Part shown: in pieces, positions 9,956 to 19,965 of the stretch | How positions within the stretch are numbered: the stretch's first letter is position 1 | Layout: each line of letters starts with the position of its first letter | Source of the DNA: Diploptera punctata | Taxonomy: Eukaryota > Arthropoda > Insecta > Blattodea > Blaberidae | DNA length: 64,000 nt | Direction of reading: 5' to 3' | Assembly (NCBI GenBank): GCA_030220185.1 | Contig: JASPKZ010003434.1 | Location: 1,240,001 to 1,304,000, forward strand | Made by a program: the position numbers and the translations under genes | The notes under the pieces: model-generated | What the model saw: only the letters and a program-made list of their open reading frames with translations | The model's database searches: none | What the model was told of the DNA's origin: nothing

Positions 9956-10412
9956 CACAAAAAAATATATTGGTAAAACATTGGTGAAATCTGTTGCAAT
10001 GTATGGAAGTGAGGTATGGACAATCAGTAAGTACTACAAGAATAGACTGATAGCTCTAAAAATGGATTATTTACGCAGAAGTGCCAGGAAGTCAAAATTA
10101 GAACATGTCAGAAATAAGGAAAGTAGAAACATAATGGAAGCAGAAGAAAGCATAATTGAAAGAATTGAGGAGAAGGAATTAAAGTGATTAGGACATATTT
10201 TAAGAATGGAAGATGAGCGATGTTCGAAGCAACTATATCAATGGCATCCAACCAGAAAGAAGAAAGGAGGGAGACCAAAGTTAATATGGAAGGAAAACAT
10301 GAAGACAGTAGTGCAAGCAAGAGGGCTAAGCATTGATGATGCCCAAGATCGTAGGCTTTGGAGGTTTGGCACGGGAAGACGGCAGCAGCTGTAAAAACCC
10401 AAAAATAGATAG
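9956..10412 (+). mobile_element. LINE-B 3' fragment with 14-bp TSD
   Basis: Flanked by ATAATGTATTTTCA at 9942-9955 and 10413-10426. It encodes KSVAMYGSEVWTISKYYKNR, DYLRRSARKSKLEHVRNKE, and after a stop, GHILRMEDERCSK and GRPKLIWKENMKT. It ends GRRQQL, then a stop and a GATA tail. This is a 5'-truncated target-primed insertion. One in-frame stop at 10185 breaks the frame. Confidence 0.88.
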
Positions 10413-10426
10413 ATAATGTATTTTCA

Positions 10427-10799
10427 AAATTAACAGTGGTATTACCAAATTAACTTTTTTTCTAATTAAAAATCAATATTTGTTTATGCCGGAATCTATA
10501 TGTTGGTGGTATGATTGTACTTCAGGATTTGAGGTGCCTTTATTTCCAGAACATAGACCTATCTCGTAACCCCATTTTGGTAAATTATACAGAGAAGCAA
10601 ATAGGCCCCTAACTGTTTTAAATAATTATGAAAATGGATACAGCAATAGTTCCCATATATTTTACTACAGAATACAAGTCAAGTTATTAATAAATGTCTA
10701 GTCTATGTTCTCAACAGGTTATGCACATTTCTATGCTGGCTACTGGAGTTAAGTTGTTTTCAATGACTGATGGAGTTACAGATTTTCATTGCCTACTGT
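10427..10799. other. Unassigned DNA
   Basis: No motif or repeat recognised. Confidence 0.5.
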
Positions 10800-10918
10800 C
10801 GTTTATTTTTTTTCAACCCGTCAGGAATCTTTAGAATAGAAAAATCCAAAGGACGAGTTTTCCGGAGGGACTTTAAAGCCATGGGCCCCGAATCTGAACA
10901 TTTTCGGGTTCGTTAAAG
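10800..10918 (+). mobile_element. SINE-4 body fragment
   Basis: Matches the SINE-4 body after the tRNA head: TAGAAAAATCCAAAGGACGA, GAGGGACTTTAAAGCCATGG and TCTGAACATTTTCGGG. The head and 3' end are missing. Confidence 0.6.
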
Positions 10919-10946
10919 AATAAATATATTAAAAAATAAATATTCT

Positions 10947-11002
10947 CAACTCGTGTCCAACTCAGGGTCTGGTCGAAGGACGAGATGAGATGAACCTCTA
11001 TA
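10947..11002 (-). mobile_element. SINE-5 3' fragment
   Basis: CTCAACTCGTGTCCAACTCA then GGTCGAAGGACGAGATGAGA matches the 3' end of SINE-5 at 27702 and 16326. It is cut where the Helitron-like repeat begins. Confidence 0.65.
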
Positions 11003-11946
11003 TCTAATATATAAAAATGAATATTTGTTTGTTCGTACTTCATGCGCAACCATACCGTTGATCCGATTGTGATGGGGCTTTTTGCAAAATGTTCAGGAGA
11101 TTCCCCGGATGAACATAGGCTATAAGAGAGTTGTGATACTCAACTCCTACACCCTTAAACTAGCTCTTTATACGCTTAAATGGCTTATGCTGCCTAAACC
11201 ATAACAAATACACAAAATCAATGTACACAGAATTGAATATCTCAAAAAGCTCTACAAAAAAGTCCGCGACAGCATATGTTGTTCTCTTACGGATAACTCA
11301 CAATAACCATTTTTGTCTTTCATTGATGCTAAGAAGATCGAGACAAGTAGGCTAAGTAAATTCCTGTGCAAGCATAGCAAGCAGCACATGGCGGGTATTC
11401 CTTAACGGATAACTCACAATAACGAATTTTGTCTTTTAGCTCATATATGCAAAGAAGATCGAGATAAGTAGATTCCCGGGCAACACCGAGTAATCAGCAC
11501 GGAAAATCTTAAAATTATTACGGTATACATTTATAATTATTTTTCATTTTACTTATTCAACTAATCATAAGAAGAGAATTGATTTTTGTCTTTCAGCTCA
11601 TTTATACCAAGAAGATCGAGATGAGTATATTCCCGAACAACGCCGGGTAAACAGCATGGGGTATCTAAAAACAATTACGATATAAATTTCTCCTCCCACT
11701 AATTCAACCGAACATAAAAACACATTAATTTTCGTCTTTCAGCTTATTTATGCTAAGAAGAACGGGATAAGTAGATTCCCGGTCAACGGTGAGTAATCAG
11801 CACGGGGTATCTAAAAATAATTAGGCTACGATATAAATTTATAATTATTTTTCCCGTACTTATTCAACTAAACATAAAATCACATTAATTTTCGTCTTTC
11901 AGCTAATGTATGCCAAGAAGATCGGGATAAGTAGATTCCCGGTAAC
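11003..11946 (+). mobile_element. Helitron-like non-autonomous repeat with internal tandem units
   Basis: The left end (TCTATATCTAATATATAAAAATGAA) and interior (GTTGATCCGATTGTGATGGG, CTATAAGAGAGTTGTGATAC) match 52136-52783, which has a Helitron-like 3' end. From about 11311 a minisatellite follows. Units begin near 11424, 11581, 11729 and 11888, spaced 148-159 bp, each with TTTGTCTTTCAGCT, AAGAAGATCG, GATTCCCGG and CAGCACGG. There is no 3' CTAG end because RTE-A copy c takes over at 11947. Helitron assignment rests on end motifs only. Confidence 0.6.
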
Positions 11947-12460
11947 GCCAATCATCCCCTGTAATATCTACTTCCCTCAAATCATGGATGTTATTCTCCC
12001 ACCTCATTCTTGGTCTACCAACTGGGCGTTTTCTCTCTGGTTTTCCTACAAGAATTTTCCATGCATCTCTTTCATTTCCGTTTCGTGCCACATGTCCTGC
12101 CCATCGCAGTCTACGAGACTTAACTGTTCTTATTACGAGTATATCTGCCTTCCTATACAAACCATGTAACTCACTAGTTATCTCTATTGACCTGTCTGTT
12201 CATCTCTTTTTTGACCAAAAATGTTTCTAAGAACTTTATTCTCAAATACTCGCAATCTCCTTTCCTCCCTTAAAGTAAGAGTCCATGTTTCTGATGCATA
12301 TAACTGGGAGAAAAACAAGTTTTATACATTTTCAGTTTAATGTTTTTTGAAAGGAGTTGGGACGACAAGAGTCCCTGTGATACATAATATTACGCATTTT
12401 CAGAATTGAGTCTACGTTTAATTATTTTGTGCATCTCATTCCTACCTTAAACAATTATGC
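11947..12460 (-). mobile_element. RTE-A copy c, 3'-deleted
   Basis: Minus frame 12160-11903 encodes MYRKADILVIRTVKSRRLRW, AGHVARNGNERDAW and GRPRMRWENN. Continuing to about 12450, the strand covers the FGPKR and YGCETW region, decayed. The last part of the C-terminus and the 3' tail are missing at the junction with the Helitron-like units (GGTAACGCC/AATCATCCC). Confidence 0.82.
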
Positions 12461-12544
12461 TATGATGTGCCCGATGGCTCCTTAATATAGTAATAATATC
12501 TCAATTCCATGTGTTATACTAGTAGTTAACAATAAAAGAAGTGA

Positions 12545-13345
12545 ATTAAAAATACATTCAATAAATTGTTTGCAGATGATCAAATAATTTTTGCAGGGGA
12601 TGAAGATGATATGAAATATATGATAAACAAATTAATGGAAGAATATAAAAAGTGGGGACTGAATATAAATTTACAGAAAACAGAATATATGTGTTTGGGA
12701 AAGGACGTGGATGACCTCATACTTGAAACAGGGAAAATAAAAAAAATGTGCATTTTTTAAATATCTTGGGTCAATAATTACAAGTTTAGGTACCTGTGAG
12801 AGAGATGTACAGGCTAAAATTGCAATGGCAAAAAATACAACTAAGACATTACATGGAGTAATTTGGAACAAAAATATTACAAAGGAAATTAAAATGAAAA
12901 TTTATAAGAGCATAATACAGAATATTTTGTCATATGGAAGTGAAACTTGGTCTTTGACGGAATTATAAAAGAATAAAATTAGAACAGTTGAATTCGATTA
13001 TTTTAGAAGAAGCCTCCAAAAAACAAGACAGGATAAAATAAGAAATTAATTCCTTTGGAGAGAAATGAAGGTCACCACATCTGTTGTTAAGAGGATTGAA
13101 AATCAAACGCTTAAATGGTATGGCCATGTACAAAGAATGGAAAATGAAAGATGGCCAAAAAATATATACCAATGGTCACCCCATGGAAGAAATAAATGTG
13201 GTAAACCAACATGGAAATGGAAAACCTACGTCAGAACAATAATGGAGGATAGGAATTTGGAAGAGGGAGATTGGAATGATAGAGATAAATGGAAACTGAA
13301 GACGGCAAACCTATAAGTGGGGGAAAGCCGAAGAAGAAGAAGAAT
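12545..13345 (+). mobile_element. LINE-B copy, RT palm to 3' end
   Basis: It opens at the RT active site LFADDQIIFAGDEDDM (FADD box intact, about 12566). It continues through ECKWGLNINLQKTEYMC-like sequence to KYLGSIITSLGTCERDVQ in another frame, then IQNILSYGSETWSLTEL, TVEFDYFRRS, and 13065-13316 WYGHVQRMENERWPKN with KPTWKWKTYVRT. It ends TANL, then a stop and a GAA tail. At least three frame changes or stops. A possible 8-bp duplication AATAAATT flanks it. Confidence 0.85.
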
Positions 13346-13590
13346 AAATTATAGAATTCAAGAACACCGCGTAGGCAGGGAAGAGCATGTTCAGAGAATT
13401 GAAGAAACAAGATTGCCGAAGGAAGCATATAAACCAAAGGGATTAAGGGATGTAGGAAGACCAAGATAGAATACCATCATAAACCAAACGGATTAAGGGA
13501 TGTAGGAAGACCTAGGAAAAGATGGAAGGAATCATTGTGAATTCGGAACAAGCGAATCGCCTTAACCTTGAAGTCAAGACGATAATGATA
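13346..13590 (+). mobile_element. LINE-C-like 3' end with internal 48-bp duplication
   Basis: Encodes EEHVQRIEETRLPKEAYKPK and LRDVGRPR, then repeats CCAAACGGATTAAGGGATGT (AAACCAAASGGATTAAGGG at about 13432 and 13480). It closes NSEQANRL and a GATAAT tail. The pattern matches LINE-C 3' ends (GRRDVGRPRRRW, then NGQLPN). Too short for a firm family call. Confidence 0.55.
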
Positions 13591-14071
13591 TAGATAAAAT
13601 AAAATCAACATCATAATGCTTTGTTTATATTTCAACTCAGTTCTTACTGTCCAATAAATTTATGACAACAGAGACAAACACTTCTCACTCTTATTATGTT
13701 AGGGTAAACAACAAACATCCCAGATTGTATTCATGGCAGATGTTTTTCTAGCTGACGAAAGAACATTAAGCAGGTGTTCTTGGTTTTGGTTGAAAATGTT
13801 ATCATATTTCTTCCGCTGAAAAAAAAAATGCAGAGCTATGGAAATAATCTGTCAGTTTAGTGCAATGATTTTCTTAGTTCAACACTGTTCTCACTTAGAA
13901 AAGACAAGTTTGGTTCTAAATTATGTTCATGGTTTTCAACTCTGGAGGAGGGATTGTTCCAAATACAAATGAGGAATTTCTTATTTTTATTTTTTGAAAA
14001 AAATCATGGTTTTTCCCAAAGTATTGATGAAAAAAAAAGAAGAAAAGAGTGACATTATTGGTATAACTTAT
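13591..14071. other. Unassigned DNA
   Basis: No coding or repeat signal recognised. A-rich runs near 13818 and 14030. Confidence 0.5.
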
Positions 14072-14373
14072 CGGCCGCGGTGGACTACTCGTTATGTTCC
14101 TTGTCTCTAATTCCGAGAGTCGCGGGTTCAAACCCCGACCGAGATCGATGAATTTTTCTAGGACGGAAAAATCCAAAGACCAAGTCCCCGGAAGGAACTT
14201 TATGCCGTGAAGACTTTTCAGACTCGTAAAATATCCTTTAGCAAGAATAAAGAGGTCTCTAAGCAAATTTTACCGACATCAACGTCTAGTAATACTTTAG
14301 TTGTCTGTTAGATGTCTCATTGGGTCGGTGTGTTGACCGCATACTATCCAGGACATCTATGAGCAAATGAGGT
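14072..14373 (+). mobile_element. SINE-4 copy
   Basis: The head is TCGGCCGCGGTGGACTACTC with a B box GCGGGTTCAAACCCCG (about 14122). The body has CGGAAAAATCCAAAGACCAA, GAAGGAACTTTATGCCGTGA, AGGTCTCTAAGCAAATTTTA and GGGTCGGTGTGTTGACCGCA. The same block order is at 16991-17403 (-) and 22384-22690 (+). Confidence 0.85.
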
Positions 14374-14490
14374 ATCGCCTCACTATGATGCTTAACAAGC
14401 GGCTCGCTTTGTTTCCCGGCAGCTGTTATGTGTTATTAAAATAGAAAGATCTCGACTGCCGCGACTACCACGATGTTGCAACATTGCTAT
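14374..14490. repeat. Fragment of the MITE that hosts Tc1 at 40635-42357
   Basis: ATCGCCTCACTATGATG, AAGCGGCTCGCTTTGTTTCC and GCAGCTGTTAT occur here and, reverse-complemented, at 42270-42357. In the other location the unit has inverted ends around a Tc1 insertion. Confidence 0.55.
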
Positions 14491-14705
14491 TCTTCCCTCA
14501 GTTAAAATTGAAACTCGGAACGTGGAGCAGTCGATCCAGCTTTAAAATTGTGTACCGTAATTAGTTGTTATAATTATCAGTGATGTATTGTGATATGTAG
14601 CTCGAATAATAATACAATATCTACACGTTAGCCTATATTTATTTAATATATAAGTGATTTCAACATGTGGCGGCCATGGGAAAATATTTCAAACCGAACA
14701 GTTAA

Positions 14706-14706
14706 T

Positions 14707-14775
<69 letters not shown>
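14706..14775. repeat. AAT microsatellite
   Basis: About 23 AAT units. Read in frame they give the poly-Asn run that makes a spurious 60-residue ORF. The rest of 14491-15081 shows nothing else recognisable. Confidence 0.95.
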
Positions 14776-14776
<1 letters not shown>

Positions 14777-15096
14777 TATATTTTCAGCATGATGTTGTAT
14801 GAATATGAAATTTATGTAGACCTACAAGTTATATAATGTAGGAATTAAATAATTAAATAAATAAATACATACATAACTTTAATTTTAAAAGTTAGACAAT
14901 ACCAAATAATGATATAAAATTAATAATAACGAATATAATCAATGTCTTCTGTCCTTGTGTAATAAACGTCCAAAGCGCCATAGAAACGTGACAACACCGC
15001 ATGTCAAGTATTGCCGCGAGGCACCCGCTTTTATATAAACTGTTAACCATCAGAATGAGGCAATAATAACTAAAAATTAACTTAGTAACTCCTTGC

Positions 15097-15394
15097 GGGG
15101 CACGCCGTAGCGTAGTGGTTAAGGCAATTCGTTACACTGGAAGGGTCGAGGGTTCGAGTCCTGGTGAGGGTCAGGATTTTTAAACTGACTCGAAACCTTC
15201 TGGCGGCACTATGGTCCTGGGGTCGACTCGGCCTCTAACGGAAATGAGTAACATGCGCTTGTTCTGGGGGTAAAGGCGGCTGTCACTCAGGTCTGACAAC
15301 TCGGCTGACATCAAATGCCGATTGTCTAGAAAAAGTGGGAGCCTTAAATTCCTACTACCCCAGGGGTCTCCTGAGGTCTGTAGTGGGATCACTT
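15097..15394 (+). mobile_element. SINE-3 copy with 15-bp TSD
   Basis: TTAGTAACTCCTTGC at 15082-15096 and TTAGTAACTCCTTAC at 15395-15409 flank it (one mismatch). Head GGGGCACGCCGTAGCGTAGT, B box GGGTTCGAGTCC, body and terminal GGGATCACTTT as in the 7086 copy. The head and middle are slightly diverged. Confidence 0.92.
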
Positions 15395-15397
15395 TTA

Positions 15398-15437
15398 GTA
15401 ACTCCTTACAAAGGAGAGGCTATAGCTCAACAATGGC
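15398..15437. repeat. 40-bp block shared with 23024-23075
   Basis: GTAACTCCTTACAAAGGAGA, then GGCTATAGCTCAACAATGG, recurs at 23024 as GTAACTTCTGACAAAGGAGA then GGCTATGGCTCAACAATGG. It is probably the end of an unrecognised interspersed repeat. Confidence 0.5.
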
Positions 15438-15449
15438 CTACGACATTAT

Positions 15450-15451
15450 AC

Positions 15452-15482
<31 letters not shown>

Positions 15483-15495
15483 TAGATAGATAGAT
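15450..15495. repeat. GATA microsatellite
   Basis: About ten GATA units with one interruption. Sequence from 15496 to 15880 shows no recognisable feature. Confidence 0.95.
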
Positions 15496-15893
15496 ATTGA
15501 TTTAACTGAATCATGTCAACATCATCATCATCCTTCCAGGTGTGTTTTACGATTTGGTGTCAACGTGTAATGAAATGACCTCTCCTAAAGATCTACTTAT
15601 TCTGAGATTGTAGTTATACACCGGAAATCATTATTTATTTAATTGCCAAATTATGACTGTTTAATTATTACCATCATAATGAACTCATTTTCAATGCCAC
15701 CGTAATTTAATGCAACTTCCAAATATACATAAGTTGTTTTTTCTTTTTATCTTCCTTAAATTTTCTCTTGGGATATCAAATAGTGAAAACAATTCTAACA
15801 GCTCTTAAATAACGTAAATTTTTATTACATTATATTGTTTTTGTTAGGCCTATATGATTAATTACAAATTATTGAACGCATATTTTCAACTTA

Positions 15894-16224
15894 ACTGCAT
15901 AACAGTGAATTGCATGGTCTTTATAGGAAGCCAAATATAATGAGAACAGTTAAGTCTCGTAGACTGCGATGGGCAGGACATGTGGCACGAATGGGAAATG
16001 AAAGACGTGCATGGAAGCTCCTTGTAGGAAAACCAGAGGAAAAGCGCGCCCAGTTGGTAAACCAAGAATGAGGTGGGAAAATAAACTTAACTATGATTTG
16101 AGGGAGGTAGATTATACAGGGGATGATTGGAAAACATTGACTCAGGATAGGGATTATGGAGAGCTTATATCCGCGCGGCCATGAACCTACGGGTTCTATA
16201 GTGCCAGTGAGTTAGAGTTAGTTA
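15894..16224 (+). mobile_element. RTE-A copy d, 331 bp with 13-bp TSD
   Basis: TATTTTCAACTTA lies at 15881-15893 and 16225-16237. The insert starts in the C-terminal region (GCATGGTCTTTATAGGAAGC), includes the GRPRMRW-coding block in shifted frames, and ends GGGTTCTATAGTGCCAGTGA with a GTTA tail. This is a strongly 5'-truncated insertion. Confidence 0.92.
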
Positions 16225-16325
16225 TATTTTCAACTTATGTGGTATTTATAACTTCTGTATTAATTTATAAGTGCATTTTTTTGCCTATTCCCCTTATTTA
16301 ATATTATTTCCAGAATTAACTTTTT

Positions 16326-16625
16326 ATATCCTGAACTCAGGGTCGGGTCGAGGGATGAAGCCCCCTATATTAATAGAGGTCTGTGAACGACCACGCCTGA
16401 CGCACCGTTACAGGGGCAGATGAACGAAATGAAACGAAATGATTGAGATGAATATGGAGAAATGATGGAATGAAATTGTGGCAAGGGAAAACGGTAGAAA
16501 ACCCCGAGAAAAATCTGCCCAAGCTCCGTTTCATCCACCACGAAACCCACATGGAGTAACGGAGACTCGATCTCGGGACCCCAGCGGTGAAAGGCGAGCG
16601 TGTAACCGCTTGCGCCACTGTATAA
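16326..16625 (-). mobile_element. SINE-5 copy
   Basis: Read on the minus strand: A box TGGCGCAAGCGGTTACACGC, B box CCCGAGATCGAGTCTCC, GTGGGTTTCGTGGTGGATGA, GAGCTTGGGCAGATTTTTCT, ACCGTTTTCCCTTGCCACAA, and a 3' part ending GACCCTGAGTTCAGG. Family copies are at 27702-28172 (-) and 47287-47566 (-). The anticodon region is not diagnostic, though the GCGCAAGCGGTTA box looks Leu/Ser-like. Confidence 0.85.
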
Positions 16626-16740
16626 TGAATTTTTTGTGCATCATACCTTACCATTTAGGTGGAAGATAAGGTCTTATTGCCTTAACTTTTCGAGTTTAAA
16701 TAAATCTTCTCCATCGTAGTTTAACCTTTCACTATATAGG

Positions 16741-17572
16741 CCTACATAAATTTTATATGACCCACTACACCCAAGCATTACAGTGGCACAACCTGTCGAG
16801 AGAGGGATTTTAAACTTTGGATCACACACATACGTTTTTTGACCACACAAGGACATGGAGGGCCTCGCCGAATGATTGATCAGTTCAATTCAGGGCCTTC
16901 TCTGAGACAACACGAATATTTAAGACGAAACGTGCCTTTCACTCACAACTTTATACTAATATGGCGAATGTGACGATGTTAATAATGATCTTCTTGTATA
17001 TTTTAAGCCCATGTTTCCCTTAACAGAGATTTAGGCGCTCTCCCCCTACAGGGAAGAATTTTTACCATACTAATTTAGTTACACTTGTTTTCGTATAGAT
17101 GTCATTTTGAGTGGTCCATGGTCAGCGTTCCGCCTCACACTAACATCTAGGAAACCAAGGTAGTACTAGGACGGGAAAATTCGGTAAATTTTGCTTAGAG
17201 GCTTTTCATTCAGGCTTAAGGATTTTTTACGAGCCTGAAAATCTTCAGAATCGGGACCCACGGCCTAAAGTCCCTTCCCGAGGACTTGCTCCTTGGATTT
17301 TTTCATCCTGAAAGAATCCATCGACTCCGGCCGGGTTTGAACCCGCGACCCTCGGGATCAGAGGTAAGGAGCATAACCACTAGTCCACCGCGGCCGATTG
17401 TTTATAATGATCAGGAGACCACTGGGTCTTAAAGTTTCCTGACATATCTTGCAGGTGAAAAAAATCCGAAATCCCCATCATCTGTAAATCTGTCCTCATC
17501 GGGGAACCGAACCCGGGGCCACTGTGTACGAGGCAATGATATTACCCCGAGACCACAACGATGGACAACTAA
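16741..17572 (-). mobile_element. SINE-1 gamma copy split by a SINE-4 insertion
   Basis: The gamma body (16741-16990, with TTTTGACCACACAAGGACAT and AGGGCCTTCTCTGAGACAAC) and the head with central domain (17413-17572, with CCACTGGGTCTTAAAGTTTC and B-box remnant GGGGAACCGAACCCGG) form one element. SINE-4 lies between, bounded by the duplicated ATAATGATC. This shows that head and gamma body belong together. Confidence 0.8.
16991..17403 (-). mobile_element. SINE-4, full-length copy with 9-bp TSD
   Basis: ATAATGATC at 16982-16990 and 17404-17412. On the minus strand the head reads CGGCCGCGGTGGACTAGTGG with TTATGCTCCTTACCTCTGAT and B box GCGGGTTCAAACCCGG. The body follows in family order. At 413 bp it is longer than the visible 14072 copy and may define the true 3' end near TTAAAATATACAAGAAG (minus). 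Confidence 0.85.
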
Positions 17573-17652
17573 AACAAATAAGCTAAAGTATAGGCCTATA
17601 CCTATCTATCAAATATCATCATCATCATAATGTAAGCCTATTAATTTAAGAC

Positions 17653-18235
17653 GGGGCGCGGCGTAGCATAGTGGTTAATGCACTGAGCTACAAGCCGGAA
17701 GGTGGAGGGTTCGAGTCTCGATGGGGTCAGGATTTTTAAAGTGACCCAAACCTTCTGGCGGCACTATGGCCCTGGGGTAGACTCGGCCTCTAACGAAAAT
17801 AAATACCGGATGCTTGTTCTAGCGGTAAAGGCGGCCGTCACGCAAGACTGACAAACCGGCTGACATCAAGTGCCGATTGTTCAGAAAAAGTGGGAGCCTC
17901 TATTACCCCAAGGGTCGGCTGAGGCATGTAATAGGATCATTTCAATTTTAATAAACCATCTTTACAACGTCGGAGAACTACAAGCCTCACGACCACGGCC
18001 TACAATTCGAAAATCTTCATCAAGATCATCATAGAAACTCCGGCCGTAAAAGTCTACGTGAATACATCTTTACAAAATTTCTACTTTATAGAATATACTT
18101 CAATTACAATTTGAAAATTTTTAATGTATTTACAAAGTGTATTTAATAAATTTCGAAAATTAATTGTCTGTATCACTTTGTCCTTGTGGCAATCCTCCAA
18201 TGAGGAAAGTTTTATGTTATAAAAATAGGAGTATT
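17653..18235 (+). mobile_element. SINE-3 with a 290-bp downstream segment, jointly flanked by a 14-bp repeat
   Basis: The SINE-3 body spans 17653-17946 (GGGGCGCGGCGTAGCATAGT, B box GGGTTCGAGTCTC, terminal AGGATCATTT). The repeat TATTAATTTAAGAC is at 17639-17652 and again at 18236-18249, not at the SINE 3' end. The simplest reading is one insertion of about 583 bp carrying SINE-3 plus 290 bp of 3' sequence (3' transduction). A separate later insertion could also explain the spacing. Confidence 0.7.
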
Positions 18236-18409
18236 TATTAATTTAAGACGGACATAGACAAAGATAAACATGTGGTCGAATATGTATTTGTATATCAGGG
18301 AAGAAAAATTAATGCGGTGGAAGTCATGATGCTGAAATTCATGATAGAATAAGTAAGTGTTTTATGGGTTCCGATTATAAGTTATAAAACAAATAGTTTT
18401 AGTACAATG

Positions 18410-18552
18410 ACGTAGGCACAGAAACATGGGAATTAAACCTTGAACAATAAGTAGGCTAAATTAAATTCAGTAGAAATTGATTTTTGGAGGCGTTAAGCTG
18501 AAATTTCTAGAAGAGATAAAATAAGGAATAATGTGATTGAAGACCGTTTTTT
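18410..18552 (+). mobile_element. Degraded LINE-B-like fragment
   Basis: In mixed frames it reads VGTETWELNLEQ and AKLNSVEIDFWRR, then AEISRRDKIRNNVIEDRF, parallel to LINE-B GSETWSLTEL...VEFDYFRRS...RQDKIRN at 12945-13050. It contains stops and a TAGGCTA word at 18450. The surrounding 18250-18410 and 18553-18780 have nothing clear. Confidence 0.5.
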
Positions 18553-18782
18553 TTTTACGTGCTAACTGCAAAATTTGCAAAATTGAGATTTTGTTGTATT
18601 CATAAAAATAAGGCAGGCCTCTATATGATGCTAAAAGCGTTTTACCAAATTCTGATTATTTCCTTCACAGTAATGTGTCAAAATGTGATTTTTTTTTTCA
18701 AAACTTGCTTACTGCTAAGTAAGAGTCATAGCAAAACTTGCATATTGCTTTTTACATAATTTCGTGTCAAACACCTGCAACA

Positions 18783-19085
18783 ATGACCAGCCTCATGGGC
18801 TAGGGGTCAGCGTTTCTGACTACAGTTCATGAGGTCCCGGGTTCGATTCCCGGTCAAACCATAGGAGTTTTTCCTTAAAGGGAATTATTTGTGTGGTTGC
18901 CCATGGTCTGGAATTTAGGTTAAGAACTCTTCTGACGCCTCATTATCTTTTATCGCCCATCATATCAGGGTAACGTAACTCCACCTTCCAGATGCCCCAC
19001 CCTAAGAAATGGATTACAATTCCGCCAATGCCAAGGGAGAAAACCAGAAATGTCATAAAAGACAACCTGGTGGTATTAGAAAAAA
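18783..19085 (+). mobile_element. SINE-2 copy (head 2 + alpha body), best copy
   Basis: Head 2 is CCAGCCTCATGGGCTAGGGG with TCAGCGTTTCTGACTACAGT and a perfect B box GGGTTCGATTCCCGG (about 18839). A spacer with TTTTTCCTTAAAGGG leads to the alpha body: TTCTGACGCCTCATTATCTT, GGGTAACGTAACTCCACCTT, GGATTACAATTCCGCCAATG and GACAACCTGGTGGTATTAG, then an A-run. Head 2 shows no similarity to head 1 apart from the boxes. Confidence 0.85.
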
Positions 19086-19187
19086 ACACCTGCAACCACG
19101 GCTTACAATTTGTTCTGCAGCAACGGGAATGTTTTCCATCCATTATTGTCTTCAGTCTTTGATGTGTTCAGCTCCAATTCAAATTTT

Positions 19188-19275
19188 CCCTTAAAGTAAA
19201 AGTCCATGTCTGATATCTATAGGCTATAACATAATTGGGAGGATAACAGTTTTAGAGAAATCCAGTGTTTTTTTT
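19188..19275 (-). mobile_element. RTE-A short fragment (copy o)
   Basis: CCCTTAAAGTAAAAGTCCAT and AATTGGGAGGATAACAGTTT match the region around YGCETW in RTE-A (minus). It carries a TAGGCTA insertion relative to other copies. Confidence 0.6.
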
Positions 19276-19312
19276 CGGAAGTCCGCCATTTTTCCCCATA
19301 TATGGGCATCAT

Positions 19313-19436
19313 TTTGTGCCACCGGACAGGGTGTTCGGGAATATTGAAAAGAACTACAGGCAGGAAGAAGAATTAATATCTCTAGCTGACTTTTATGACA
19401 TTGTGAAATTATTATCAGATGGTTGGGATGAATAAG
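19313..19436 (+). pseudogene. Short open fragment with VPPDRVFGNIE, origin unknown
   Basis: The plus frame reads FVPPDRVFGNIEKNYRQEEE, then LISLADFYDIVKLLSDGWDE and a stop. It looks like a true protein remnant because of composition and continuity. I have a vague memory of PPDRVFGxIEK motifs in transposon-associated arthropod proteins, but I cannot name the family. Confidence 0.35.
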
Positions 19437-19635
19437 ATGCGAAAAAAAATCAAGTGGAATATTAAAAATAAAATAACTGTACTTAATGCAGTTTTTTTAT
19501 CGTGTTTTCAAATATGTATTCGGAATTTTTCCATCACCCACAGTTTTTTATTTCAATTTCAATTAATGGACTTAAATAATTATTTTCTGCTTAACAAAAA
19601 TTAAAGAGATTACGTCAAAATCAAAACATACAGTG

Positions 19636-19965
19636 GTGTACCCTGACTTGCAATCTGCAATGAGACCAGTTCCACACTGCGAAGAATTGCCTATACCAAA
19701 GCCACCAGAACATGTGACATCAGATGAAGAGAGCTCAGATTCTGATGGAAGTAAGGAAGAAGAAGAAACAGATTTTGGTGATACAACTTTTGAACAAAGC
19801 TGTTCATCTGAGCCTCATTTATTAACTCAAGAAGATCTTAACGATCTCATATGAGATTTAAAGTTATCCAAAAACCAGTCTGAAATACTTGGTTCCCGGC
19901 TAAAAGGATGAAATCTCTCGGAAACCTTGCGTGATGGAGAGAAACCGATATCATGTTTGAATTCA
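19636..19965 (+). pseudogene. Fragment of an uncharacterised protein (acidic leader + DLNDLI motif)
   Basis: From 19636 the frame reads YPDLQSAMRPVPHCEELPIP, an acidic Ser/Asp/Glu stretch (TSDEESSDSDGSKEEEET), then LLTQEDLNDLI and a stop at 19854. It continues past the stop as DLKLSKNQSEILGSRLKG and another stop. I recall a repeated family of predicted arthropod and cnidarian proteins with a similar DLNDLVRDLNLSK block and no assigned function. This is memory, not a search. Stops show the copy is dead. Confidence 0.5.

Noticed and set aside
11311..11946. CRISPR-like repeat array
   Set aside because: Units are about 150 bp, diverged, have no short spacers and lie in an animal Helitron-like repeat.
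14654..14836. 60-residue ORF with a poly-Asn run
   Set aside because: Translated AAT microsatellite.
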